From Phialocephala subalpina (Eukaryota; Ascomycota; Leotiomycetes; Helotiales; Mollisiaceae), in NCBI GenBank assembly GCA_900073065.1, contig FJOG01000017.1:678149-742148 (forward strand): a stretch of DNA of 64,000 bases. The letters are read 5' to 3'. Below, one piece after another: positions 12,601 to 24,240 of this stretch. Numbering within the stretch: the first letter of the stretch is position 1; each line of letters starts with the position of its first letter. The notes under the pieces are model-generated. The model saw only the letters and a program-made list of their open reading frames with translations. It ran no database searches and was not told the origin of the DNA. The translations under genes were made by a program, and so were the position numbers.

Positions 12601-15600
12601 GAACTCGTTGCAGGTATTATTTTAGGGGATAGAGATGAACGACCTGTGCTAGCGATTGTGATGGCAGACCGACAGGGATTCTTTTTGCTGGAGCCAGGCC
12701 TAATTTAGGTCGTCCAGGGGGCCAGTAATGAAAATTGCCTCTGCTGCAATTGGGATGCTTGAATATTTCTATGGAGACACAAAGCAAGTGCTGCACTTAT
12801 TTGTTTTGTCCAAGTTCAGTATCCTGGGGGATGAGATGGATTAAGGGTGCACACATGTTTGATAGAAGCTTCTCCAGAAGCAATTATGGATGCACACAAC
12901 TGCATCGTCCCTCGCGGATCAAGCTTGATTGAGAGAGCTTGAGAGCGAGTGGCCATGATTGACTCTGGTTCTGGGACCTGATTGGTGAGCAAGGCAAGGG
13001 AGGGCGAGTAAGAAACCTCGAAAAGGCTATTTCGATATTGTTGTGACGACAATGTGACGAATGGCTCTGCCTCATTGTTTTGGACTGATCCAGCAGCAGC
13101 ATTTTAAGGTCAAAGGGCTCAAAGTTTGATGGAAACGCTCCAGGAGGAGTTTCGTGGGTTGGATAAGGTTATGGCATAGAGTATATCATTCACAGGTTCT
13201 TCAGGAGTTCGTCGTACCATCATTTGAAGCTCGTGCCTGGGCGGGTGTCAAAGGCAAGCCACCAAGTCGTTGAAACATGGTCGTCGGAAGGGACGTCGGG
13301 ATCCCCAGAAAAAGTACGTTCCCAAAAGCAAGTAAGTCACTTCTGATTCTGGACAATAGGCGCAGCTACCCCTTTTCCTCGCACGTCTGTCTCTTGCTCA
13401 TCTTTCTCGTCGCTCTCTCTTGCTCGCACATCTTTTGTGAAATTTCCATAACGTCAACCTCGACATCATCCCCTTTTGGACTTTTGGGCCCGTTCGCAAG
13501 CTAGCAGTTCTTTCTCCCGGAGCCCACATTGTTGTCCAACTTCGTCCTAGCCTCACTCTGACCACGCGCAATAAACCCTGCTGAGCTTGAAAATCTGTGG
13601 TCGGGTTTTTCTCTTACCTCCTCAAGTGCGCCTCCAAAACAGTTTCCAGTTGTCTCCCCGCCGCCATTGAACGGTCCGGCCTTTGAAAAGCTCTGCCGGG
13701 CAGCCATTCATGAATCGCGACGTTGCTGGTAGGTCGGAGCAGTCGTGCTCCCCGATACGATGCATCGAGAAGGCTGCGCATGCGAAAGATCTTGTTTTGT
13801 AGGTGTGAGTAATGCTCAAACCCCTCTCAAAACCTTCCATCATCTCAAGAAATGCACACAGCTTTGTCAAAGCCTTGAAGCCCCTCACAACACCAGATTC
13901 GAGATCTCCAACGCTCAGACGTCGCTTGAGCCTCTGACTCGTTGCATTTCTTTGATAGGCCACACAAACAAAACCCCGGCTTCGAGGCACCAGCATCTTC
14001 TCGACATCCGTCATGAAGCACAGTCGCATCTGCATCTGCTTCGGGCGAACCCAAGATCTTCCGTCTTCCTACGACCTTGTCACTCCGCAGCTTCCGTTTG
14101 CTTGCAACCTCACCTCCTGAAAAATAAATCGAGCCGGATTTGCTTGCTCGCCCTGTCTTGTCAAGGGAGCAGTCAGCTCACATCTTTGTGCAGCTTGCAC
14201 CAAGGTCGACGTGCAGTATGCATTAGCTTGCATATGGATGCATCGAATAGCCGATCGAGAGAGGCACCAAGATGTCATCTCTGTTGATCTCAAAATACTG
14301 TCCGAGTTGACTGGATGAGCTCACACCGCCCTCGTGCACAAGGGCAGAATCCCCCGCATCGCCACTCAACACCACTTCATCGAGTGGACGCCATGCTTTC
14401 CACAATCTATCCGCCTGCATAATCAGAAGAAGCCTGCATAGTCGGCGTACAAACGGGGCAAAGCAACAAACGCATCTCGACGGCTAGAACCGCGACACAG
14501 AACAGCGGTAAGAAGAAAATACCATTGGTTATCGCAATCACTTCTTCAGCTCAGACCTCGAAGATACTTACTTTTCACAGCTCGTGGTACATTGCTCATC
14601 TGGATAAATACGAAGGAACACTCGGTGGTGTCGTAACGTCGTTACCAGATATCAAAGCGTTTGCTTAGGAGATCTGGACGCTAATCTCAAAATATTTTTT
14701 CTCACAAAGCCCCAGGACCCCTGAAACCCACCACAGCCGACCACATCAGAGCCGAAATGGTCCCAAGCAAGGTTGGACTACCGAGCCTGATGTGGATTTA
14801 CCCAATGCAGTGGCACGAGGCTGTCGTTGGGTACCAGTACCCGCACCAGATTGACGAGAAAGATCAAGGTCATGGAAGAATTTTTCTCCTGCCTGACAAG
14901 CATAAACTTGCTCTTCACGACCTTCTTTCTCTCTGGTATATCTTCGGACCGAGGAATTATCGAGTTCCCAAAGTCTCCAGATTTAGGGAACTGAAAGGAG
15001 GGTGGTATGATTCCCCCAACATCAGGTCAGTCGATGGATTTGGACTTTCGAAACATCGTCCACACACACGTCTTACAGACATCAGCCCAGTACTGGAGTA
15101 CATCAACCAGCTCGTTACGTCTTACTTTCAGTTGGATAGATTTCGAACCACTGACCAGGGCAGCTCTTCCTGCAAGTACCCTTCTGAGCCCTGAGTGGCT
15201 CATCAGATCGAAAGCCGAGGCACCCACACAGCTCAATCTTGATAGCGGTTCTGCACCAAGCTTGCTTGTACCTTTCGCCCTCTCTACTTCTTGCTTGTTT
15301 ATTTTCTTCGTTGCGGGTAGTAATCACCTGCTCCCCCCTTTTTAACTCGCCAACCGAGGCGAGACAATCTCCTGCCTCGCTTGCTACGTTTACCCGCAAT
15401 CTTGCAGTCTCACGTCTTCACAAGAGCTTGAGAGCCTATGAAGTTAGAATGCCGCTATCTTGATGGTACGCCAATTCCTCGAGACTTTCGCAAAATACGC
15501 CATGTTGGTTACGGAGGTTCCTCCGGTGGACGCGTAGGTGCTTAGTGACAGCGGATTGCGAGCCGTTGATGTTTGTGTCCTTCGTATGCTACGCTCGATG

Positions 15601-16339
15601 AGCGTGTTTCCAAGGCGATCTGAATGATCACCATCATTTCATCAGGAATGGGAGTTCTCAATATCCACATCTTGTTTTGATGAGGGGGAGTCCCCGACGT
15701 ACCCGTCAGAGATTCAATTTTTCCCGAAATATCAACCGTTCAAGATTCCTCAGGTATTGAATCGGTCTCCCGTCCACTAGCAGCTCAGTAGTTCGTAAAG
15801 CTGACCGACCATCTTCAAGGTCTACACTTCATTTCGAAATTATCATCTGTTCATCTTCAGCTTCAGTCTATCGCAACGGCTCGGACATGCTAGCGCAAGA
15901 GCTCAGACTCCCTTAACAACAGGGTCCCACCATTAATATGAAGCTTCAATATCAAAAGTTCAAAGCATCACGACTCGAACTCGATCTAGTGAATCGATTA
16001 CTTCGTAGTTCTTGCGCTACTGGTAATTGAAACAGTGAACTCGACTATTGCTAGTGTTGTTGCACGTCGTGATTTTTAGTGAGAATCCCTAGCTTGAGCC
16101 TTAAGGCAGGGTATAAATTACGTGCCTCATCTCTAAAATCCTTCTCTACACACAACCCTAGGCGTTCTTCTGGCTAGAAGGAATTGGATTGTTTTCTTGG
16201 ACGTGAGCTAGAAATGGAGATCAAATACGTATCACCTTCCGCCCATTCTCAACATTGCAGCCTAATTCTCGTGCCTTTATTCGTAAATCCTCCTTTCCGT
16301 CCAGTATCTTTGGCTGTCATTTTCATACTACTATCAAGA
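12601..16339. other. gene-poor stretch
   Basis: No recognisable gene apart from one doubtful frame at 14757-15194. Several 60-180-codon open frames on both strands overlap one another and show no motif, so they look fortuitous. A TATA-like GGTATAAATTACG lies near 16110, ahead of the repeat array that follows. Confidence 0.45.
14757..15194 (+). CDS. doubtful hypothetical ORF, 145 aa
   Basis: The frame starts at an ATG preceded by an A/C-rich context (GCCGAAATGG) and runs 145 codons. It is rich in Trp, Tyr and His early on (WIYPMQWHEAVVGYQYPHQ). I recognise no family, signal peptide or repeat, and an overlapping frame of 112 codons exists on the same strand. It may be a lineage-specific gene or chance. 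Confidence 0.2.
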   Translation: MVPSKVGLPSLMWIYPMQWHEAVVGYQYPHQIDEKDQGHGRIFLLPDKHKLALHDLLSLWYIFGPRNYRVPKVSRFRELKGGWYDSPNIRSVDGFGLSKHRPHTRLTDISPVLEYINQLVTSYFQLDRFRTTDQGSSSCKYPSEP

Positions 16340-18584
16340 CTTTTCGTTCCCTTTTAACGTAAAGACAAAAGGATCATTCTCTAGAAAAGTAGAACCGTAA
16401 AGGTAAGACCCAAAAAGCACCATCGGTTTCTCGAGCGGTGTAGAGCAGCGACCCCACGACCGGTTCTCTTCTTTGCCAACATCAAATGGCTTGTAGAAGT
16501 CTTTTTACAGTCTAATCTCATCATCCCTTCGAAAAGCGAGACGTATATATACCTCGCTTCAATATGCGCGGGCGCATTACAAAGAGACGCCTTGTTATTT
16601 CTGACTCACTATGCGTTTATCTGTCTGCAATTCACCACAACATCTATCTCTGAGTCAACACGTATCCCTTCCTCAACGCCTAACTCTAAGCGAGCATTTA
16701 TCTTTTCTCGTGGGTATATAATCAGCCAATCTTCCATCCACGTAGCGATATCGACTCCTGTCATCGAGAAGAAGAATCTCCCACGCCTGTTACTCAATGG
16801 CGCTACTTCAGGACGATTATATTGTGGAGAACGTCTCTCACTTGGATATCTGCTATTTCAACTTCTCCAACTAAGCTTTGCCTGGACATTTAGTTCCAAA
16901 CGAAAAGAACTCTTGCTGTCAGGTTCCATTCTGCTGTCAGTTACTTCTTGTGCATCTCCTCCGGCCTCAAACCCCCGCTCCTTTGCATACTACCAATGCC
17001 TTTCCAGAAGCTTGAGACCTGGACTTGTACCTCAAACTGGAACATAGAACGTTGTTACCCTTGGTAACAGAACGAGCGCCATAATGTGGCCAACAATTGT
17101 GTGCCTTCTGGTTGGCGTATTGTTTAGATTAGTGCGCTAGAGAGAAAGCCTTTATACCCCGCTGGCAAAGAGATAACCGCATTTGTTTCAAGTTCGCATA
17201 TGCGTCAACGTCTGTTTATGAGTCAGCGCGCGCCTGTCACTCCCTGGACGCCTGATTTCAAATGGGCGTTTACTTGTTTTCACAAGTTTATGAGGATTGT
17301 GTTCTCTTATTAATCTCATCGTTTGGGGAGGTCAAGAAATATCACCCTTGGACTCTCACTCAACATAACCTTCGTCTCTATGGTATGTCAGCCCTGGGCG
17401 AGTTGCTGTGCGATGGCGAAAAGGTCTTTGAGAAGAAGCTCTTTGACTTTCTCTCGTGATGCTCCTGCCTTAGTGACCATGTCGAGATGAATAAGGGGTT
17501 TTGCTATCAAGCTTCAGGCTACTATCAATATTTCTCATTTCATAATAAAGGAAAGACGAAAGGATCCTTCCCTAGAGAGCAAATCTACAATAGTAGAACC
17601 AAACGAGGCCTGGTCGTCTTCTCAAGCCAAATGATAACCGACCTCCCCCAACTATCTCTCCTCTTCACCAACATGTGAAGGGCTTGGTATTGATTTTTTA
17701 CCTGTTAATCGTATTATCCTTTGAGGGGCGAGGCAGTATTTATACCCCTCTCGCGTATATGCAGCAACAAAGGGACAGCCGCGTCAACGTCTATTAGTGA
17801 ATCAGCGCCTCTTATTCCCTAAACGTCTATCTCCGAGTCAACGCTTGTCTTTACCTGGACGTCTAACTCAAGTCTAGCGCTTGAGTGCTTCAACGGGTAT
17901 ATAAAGATCCAGTCTTCCTTTCATGTAGCAGTACCGACGCTTTCCTGTCATTGATAAGAAGACGAATACTGATGCCTGTTACTCTGGAGCGGGCTGCTTT
18001 ACAACACAAAGTGGAGGCGAACGGGTGTTATTTGGATTGTTGCTTCTTTGATGGTGCGAGCGATAGCTTCATTTCCGCTGCTACGTGATTACGTCGAGAT
18101 GGATAAGAGTTTTTGTTATCAAATTTCATTCTGCTGTCAATTACTATCTCAATCATATCGACTAAGCTTTGAACATTACTCCTTACAATTCTTCATCAGC
18201 AATTGATCTGGGAATGAGCCTGACCTGAAATAAAACCTTAGAGAAAAATGACGGACATAAAGACTTTCGTGGTCTTGGCGGTGGATCGAAACGAGCACTA
18301 TAACATTTACAGCAGTTAGGTATTATTTGGTTAGGTGATTACGTCGAGATGGATAAGAGTTTTTGTTATCAAATTTCATTCTGCTGTCAATTACTATCTC
18401 AATCATATCGACTAAGCTTTGAACATTACTCCTTACAATTCTTCATCAGCAATTGATCTGGGAATGAGCCTGACCTGAAATAAAACCTTAGAGAAAAATG
18501 ACGGACATAAAGACTTTCGTGGTCTTGGCGGTGGATCGAAACGAGCACTATAACATTTACAGCAGTTAGGTATTATTTGGTTAG
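16340..18584. repeat. diverged tandem array, about 590-bp units
   Basis: Matching blocks recur at 590-610-bp spacing. TCAGGTTCCATTCTGCTGTC near 16920 matches TCAAGCTTCAGGCTACTATC near 17508 and TCAAATTTCATTCTGCTGTC near 18119. GCGTCAACGTCTGTTTATGA near 17202 matches 17781. TATA-like blocks read ACGTATATATACC (16541), CCTTTATACCCC (17150) and GTATTTATACCCC (17735). At twice the spacing, GGATCATTCTCTAG (16371) matches GGATCCTTCCCTAG (17562), and GGGTATATAA (16712) matches 17895, with about 100 bp of similar sequence after it. The array holds about three old units and ends in a recent perfect duplication. No long ORF is conserved between units. Confidence 0.75.
18085..18584. repeat. perfect 250-bp tandem duplication
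   Basis: Positions 18085-18334 and 18335-18584 are identical over 250 bp, both beginning GTGATTACGTCGAGATGG and ending TTATTTGGTTAG. No mismatch was found reading line by line. The upstream related units are strongly diverged, so this copy is much younger, or it is an assembly artefact. Confidence 0.97.
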
Positions 18585-20744
18585 AGTGGAACTTCATTGT
18601 ACCAAGCGAAAGTACTGGAAGGTGCTACGCCGACGACGAGAGGATAACCATGGAGAGGACAGACTCCATATTCACACGCAATAGTAATATCGTATCGCTC
18701 GTGCTGTCATGGACGTTCCTCCCCATTTCATGCACAAGAAACCTTTTAATCTTTGACTCTTTGTTTTAATCTTGTTGAAAGTAAATGTTTGACTGTTTGT
18801 TGTAGTCAAAGTGCACTTTGCTGTTAATAGTATTTTAATTTCGTCTCCCCAGTACTTCCATTTGTGTGGTAGAGGCAAGAACCCTTCTAGTATGTCTTAC
18901 TCCAGGCATCAACGTTTCCGCGTAACACATTCACTCTTCTTCGCTTAGACAATGAGCCTATTGGCATAGTATATTATTCGTGCTGTTCAAAGAGGACGCT
19001 TTCCAGATGTCACCGGCATTGGCCTTATCGTACTCTCAGTCACTAAAGGAGCGATTTTATACTTCTCGAATGAGTATGGCTGCAGCTGCAGTCTTGCGTA
19101 ACGCATCTGCAGAGACCACTTTTAAATTTACCTACCTTTCTTCCACTGCAAGCTTTCTTCTTTGTGCAAGTCCACAGTCAAGCTGCAAGTATCCAATTAA
19201 GTGCAGATTCGCTTGCGACTTTTAGCGCCAAAATACAACATCTGTAAAAGGGTCGCATCCCTCCCAAACTTGAGCTTCTGAGAGACAAAATCCACTCAAA
19301 GATACAACTCCCTCGAAATTTCGATTGAGTACTCTTCAAGTTGTAAGATTTCTTTATCTTGTTGTGGCTGGCGCAGAATGTACGCTATGCGAAAATGATG
19401 CTAAAAGTCACTTCAGCACTTCATGGGATAAAAGCATGCAAGCTTCCTACGCACACAACATCCAGCACCCGCTACACATACAGAAGTAAAAACATAAGGA
19501 TCTTCCATGTATTGTAGACGACGTAAAGTTGGCCAAGACTCAACCTCGAAAACTACGTTACGTAGGTAGTTTGGAAGCGGACTCGGGTTCGGATTGTTGA
19601 AATTGAGTACCTACTTCTGTTTGATCTAATATAATCTTTACTGTCAACTCTAGACTCGCTACCGAGTCCTCCCATTCTTATCGAGATGTTCAGAAAGCTC
19701 GAGAAAAACTCCAGAATGGCGCCAGACAGCGAAATGCCGAAGAATTCTCGAATTCTTGGTCCTTCGAGACCCATGTTTGAGACGTGTACAGCTGGAACGA
19801 CAACCTCCTCCATGGCTGTCATTGATGCACTATTTGTAGGGCCTATTTGATCGAGTCTTACAGGAAGAGGCAGCTGTTATACACAGCAAATCGCGGTAGG
19901 GTTGCGAATTACAGTCACGTGGATTGGTCTCCTCGGCTCCAAAATTCCCTCCAGCTGAGTTGGCAGATTGAAGGCAAGTTCTAAAATGAGAAGACGAAGT
20001 AATACTTGCCTCAATGAACATCCAGATGTCCAGATCATACGATGAGACTTCGAACCTCAGCGGAACTGCCAGAACGGGAGCCATCTCCTCCTCGAGTGAG
20101 GATCACAAAATTTCTTGTTCTTCTGAGATCTTGTTGTCATTTTTAACTTCGTTGTCACCTGTTCCTTTCCATTCGTGTGATGCTGTGTCACTCCTCACGT
20201 AGCCAGACATCAGATAGGGCCGTCCCTGGTCGTACCCAGACGAGATCCGAATGATCATCCCGTTATGCTGGATTCGCTTCAACCCTGGTCTGGTGCGTGT
20301 ACGGCTATGGGTTCTGTGAGGTTTGTCTTGGGGTCGAGGCTGAGTTTTTATATATCTTGGATTCGAAGTTGCGCCCGCTTAGTGATGATACTGTTCAAAT
20401 CCGAGAACCTTGTTTAGTGCTTGATTTTTAGAAGTGGCTGTTCTTTCCAGCTTTAGAAGTTCGAGGCAGGAACAGCGCAGATTGCTCTGAGAGGAAAGAT
20501 CAACTGAGACTTCGTGAAGCGGAAAGAAGTAAGAAAAAGAAGGAGCTTTTCGAACGAAGCATGCAGCACATGTTGAGAAACAGTGCTGCCAACACCCAAA
20601 CCATTATCGTTAGGAATAAACTCCGGTCTTCTATGTATGCACCTACACCATCCCCTTCCCCATCCATTAATCACCCCAATACCAATCCTGTCCACCGAAG
20701 AGTCCCGACCCCATAAACCCCTTTCCCTCCTAGTAAGTGAATAT
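18585..20744. other. gene-free stretch
   Basis: No supportable gene. The sequence is AT-rich up to about 19,500; open frames are under 120 codons and lack motifs or splice partners. Confidence 0.45.
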
Positions 20745-21008
20745 TTACGCCCTGCTCGCAGCCACCCACCTGTCCCTCCACTCCCTAAGAAACACCCTCC
20801 CATCAACCCTGTTTGTCTCCAAACCCAACGGTACCCTCTCGAAATTCTGATCAGTCCTCAGATAAGCTCCTCGGTTGGAATGAGGAGGCTGAGGCAGCCG
20901 TGCAAGGTTCGCTTGGGTGAGTGGTGTATACTGATAGCCGTTTTGGTTTCGGTTCCGGTGGTTTTGATTGGGTTGTTGTGGAGGAGGTGGAGGTGGCGCA
21001 GCTTGCAT
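20745..21008 (-). CDS. small Pro/Gln/Asn-rich hypothetical protein
   Basis: An 87-aa frame starting at ATG (21008) after a strongly pyrimidine-rich leader. The N-terminus is low-complexity (APPPPPPQQPNQNHRNRNQN). The C-terminal half is well formed and charged (LGLETNRVDGRVFLREWRDRW, then VAASRA at the stop). Separation into a disordered head and an ordered Arg/Trp-rich tail suggests a real gene. I do not recognise a named family and make no function claim. Confidence 0.45.
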   Translation of the reverse strand: MQAAPPPPPPQQPNQNHRNRNQNGYQYTPLTQANLARLPQPPHSNRGAYLRTDQNFERVPLGLETNRVDGRVFLREWRDRWVAASRA

Positions 21009-22095
21009 TTTGAGGGAGGAGGCTGAGTTCTGGGGTGGTAAAGGGGAGTGGAGGTGTGGAGCAAGATGAGGCTGAGTACGGAGGTGTATGAAAGGAAGAG
21101 TGGAGCCAGAGACGAGGTGAAGAGGTCTGGCTGCTTTTTTGAAAGAACGAGAGGCTGGTTGTGGAAAATTGTTGGATGTGACGAGAGATAGATTATGAAC
21201 CTGAATGTACCAAAGCGAAAGAAAGTAGCGAGAACGACCTGCAAGATATACTTATACCACAGTAGCAGTCACAACAACACCGGTACCCAAACGGGTACCC
21301 TTCAACCAAACCCTCAAAAAGGGACGGTCTCAAGTCCCGAATTCTAACAAATCAACACCTGCCAACGCAACTCAATCTCATCTCACTCAACTCTAATCGA
21401 ATCGAGTCCCGAGTCCCGAGCATCGATCCTCTGAAAATTCGGGCCTCTGGGGACTTGCCTAAGACAACATCCACTGCCAGTCCCGAAATGTTGACCCCAC
21501 TTGCATTGACCAATCGGCAGAGCCCGTGTAGGGCGGCCACTTGGATTTGAGGTCGGGGATTTTAAGTCCAGAAATAGGAACCGATGCTGTTAAAGCAGCA
21601 GGATCTTTTGAGCCTCAAGTTGCCCTTTATGTCCTAAAAGGGCTGCTCGAGAGGCCACCCTAAAAGTAGGGCGGTTGCCTTCAGGATTCGTATGTCCAGT
21701 CCCTAGCTGTGTCGCCCCTTTCAAAATCTTGTTTTTGAGAGCGCAATGCATGAGAGGTGGAACGAATGTATGCAAATGTTCGGATTCGAAGGTTTGAGAG
21801 TATGGAGGTATGAAGATTTGAATTAGAGGTCTGGCTGGCGCAGAGTAATAGACATTAGATAGCAAACAAATATTATCCGACCTGCGAAGCAAACAAGAGA
21901 GATGAAACGAAAACAATAAGAGCGAAACAGATAGATCCAGTCCTTCTTCAGTGCTCACCACAGGTGGTGGTCCTGATGCTCAAGCAACCGCGAGTCCACC
22001 GCAAGTCGCGAGCTCCAGTCATTGGCCTGCCAGAAATATTCGTGAGTCATCAAAACTCCCTCAACGATTGTGATCAGCCACATTCCCAACATGTC
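21009..22095. other. gene-free stretch between two minus-strand genes
   Basis: It holds the CT-rich (minus-strand) leader of the small gene up to about 21240. A short inverted repeat, GGTACCCAAACGGGTACC, lies at 21281-21299. Nothing else is recognised. Confidence 0.45.
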
Positions 22096-24240
22096 TCACA
22101 GGAACCCCACTTCCTCTCTCATCTCGTGATCCGCCTCTTTGAACTGCAACTCGATTTTGGCTTGGTGGCCTGAAGTCTTGCGATGAGCATTCAAGCCATC
22201 GGATCGACTGAATCCCTTGTTGCATCCGGGAAAAGTACACTTGCAGGGCTTCTTCTCGCGCGGAAGGGGAGAGTAGAAACATTTGTCCTGATGTCGCTGA
22301 AGCGTCCTTTTGTGGTAGACCCTTTTCCCGGTGGGCACAAATGTGCAACGCCCATAGGTGCACTTGTAGACCTCGACGTCTCTGACAGCCGGAGATCGAG
22401 CAAGAGGTCGACGTTTGTCGGACTTTGGGGACTGGGCTAGATCTTCTTCAGAGTTTAGTGCACCATCAGGGGGACTTGTGGATGATGGTGGATTCCAACT
22501 TGCATCAGATCCGGATGAGCGTCTAAGGGAGGAGAGATCGTGTTCAAAGCCTGTGTTGGAGAACTCGGCGTCGAATCTGTTCGTCACACCGGTATCGTTT
22601 TCCAAATCCGGCGAAAAGCTTGCGGTATCCTGCGCCGGCCTCATCATGAAGTCATCAAGGCTGCTACTAGCAGACGATGTAGACAAGTTCCAATCTGAAA
22701 AAGGGTCATGCTGGAAGCTCATGTTGGTGACGTCGAAATTAAAGCTACTTGTTCTTGTGCCTCGATCTTCTACCAACGTTGGCGAAGTGCTGGTATTGGC
22801 ATGCTCGGGATTGTGATACATCATTTGGTCGACTCCATCAACAGACGATGATGGAAGAGAGTCCATATCGTCTGGCTCGAAACACATTTCTCTGTCCTCG
22901 AACACGCGTGATGTAGATGAGTAAGTTGGTTCGACCGACACGTTGCAAGAAGAGAAGCTGGATGTGGGAGTATCGTCCATCAACACTGATGACAGCGAAG
23001 AAAACCTTGAGGATCTTGACGTCGGACACGACCGTAGGCTATTCTCAATGGGCGATACAGGAGTATCGTGTTCATGGCGCATGATGGGTGAGGTTGGCGG
23101 TGATGGAAATTCAGCATCGGGCATGCTGTTGTGGGAGTATTCTTCATATCTTGGGAAGCTCTCACGCACATGACTACCGACAGTATTGTGGTAAAAAACC
23201 GAGTTGCTGTTAGTTTCGTGACTGCACTGCCATTGTGTAGCAAAGTTCCCGGTCTCTAGTCGCAAGTTTGGCTGCTTTGGCATCTCGGCTTGCGTGGCAG
23301 CGTTGTCCGTTGAATGCTTGGCGATATTTCCACAGTCCACAGGTGGGAATTCATCATCCAGATAAGCATGATTCACTTCATGAATTGGAAGCGATGAGAG
23401 GTTACTGGCTTCTTGGTGGTTTGCTTCCAAGGCTGACGCAGGTTTTGGATGGCCCGATGTACCATGATCATCGCCCGGGAGCTCTGCCGGTTGCCAAAAA
23501 GGCATTTCAGCAGGAATCGGTCCGCCGTCCATCTCAACGGCGGGCCATCCTGCATAATCTTCCTCAAACTCTGCGGATTGCCATGGAGGTAGCTCGATAG
23601 GTCCCCAGGCTTCTGACCCACTATTCAAATCGAGCGTAGGCCAGTCACCATCTAGTTCTGCGGCGGAAAGTGGAGAAGACGTCGTCTTGTTTGTGGCCAA
23701 CTCTACCCGATACTTTCTTGCGTCCGGGCCAGCAAAATGTTCCGACGGCAGCTCAATTCGTTCCCAGGCTGCTCTTGTCGAATCCACTCCCACAGAATAT
23801 GTTTCGGAATCGTCGACAAGTACCTCTGAGCTTCGGAATGATAGCATACGTTTCAACCAATTGTCTTGGCACACGCGTATGTCATTGCACCCGTTCATAT
23901 GGTAACGTCCAATCCTCTCCCTTTTGTTGCAATGAATGCATCGATAGAACCCATTGCTTAGCCGCGGACATACACATATATGTTGAAGCATAGAACGGCG
24001 GTCTCGAAATTTGCTCTCGCACACAGGACATGTCCGTTGCTGTTCTTCCGTGATATCAGGAGAGAGATCCCGAGAATATGTGACCCAAGTGAGGAATTGA
24101 TGATGTGACGTTTTATGAGTCGCAGTGCGAATACTAATTAAAATGTTAGCTGGATTCCCAATCCACGAGGCGGATACATCTTACCCAGAGCTCCCAATTT
24201 CGCGTTCCACATAATCTGCAGTAGTCGAAGTAGTGTCCAT
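22096..24240 (-). CDS. C2H2 zinc-finger protein, 697 aa
   Basis: Exon 1 is 24240-24185 (MDTTSTTADYVEREIGSSG) and exon 2 is 24133-22096. The 51-nt intron has donor GTAAGA, branch GCTAAC and acceptor AATTAG, and the frame is continuous. An N-terminal Cys-rich module (CPVCESKFRDRRSMLQH, then CVCP and YRCIHCNK, residues about 54-90) precedes a long Ser/Thr/Asp-rich disordered middle. Two C2H2-like fingers lie near the C-terminus: residues about 610-638 (CTYGRCTF, HKRTLQRHQDKC) and about 649-675 (CTFPGCNKGFSRSDGLNAHR ending in H). The last is a canonical finger with the Arg-Ser-Asp helix typical of DNA binding. It is a probable transcription factor with unknown targets; it stands alone with no obvious partner. 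Confidence 0.88.
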
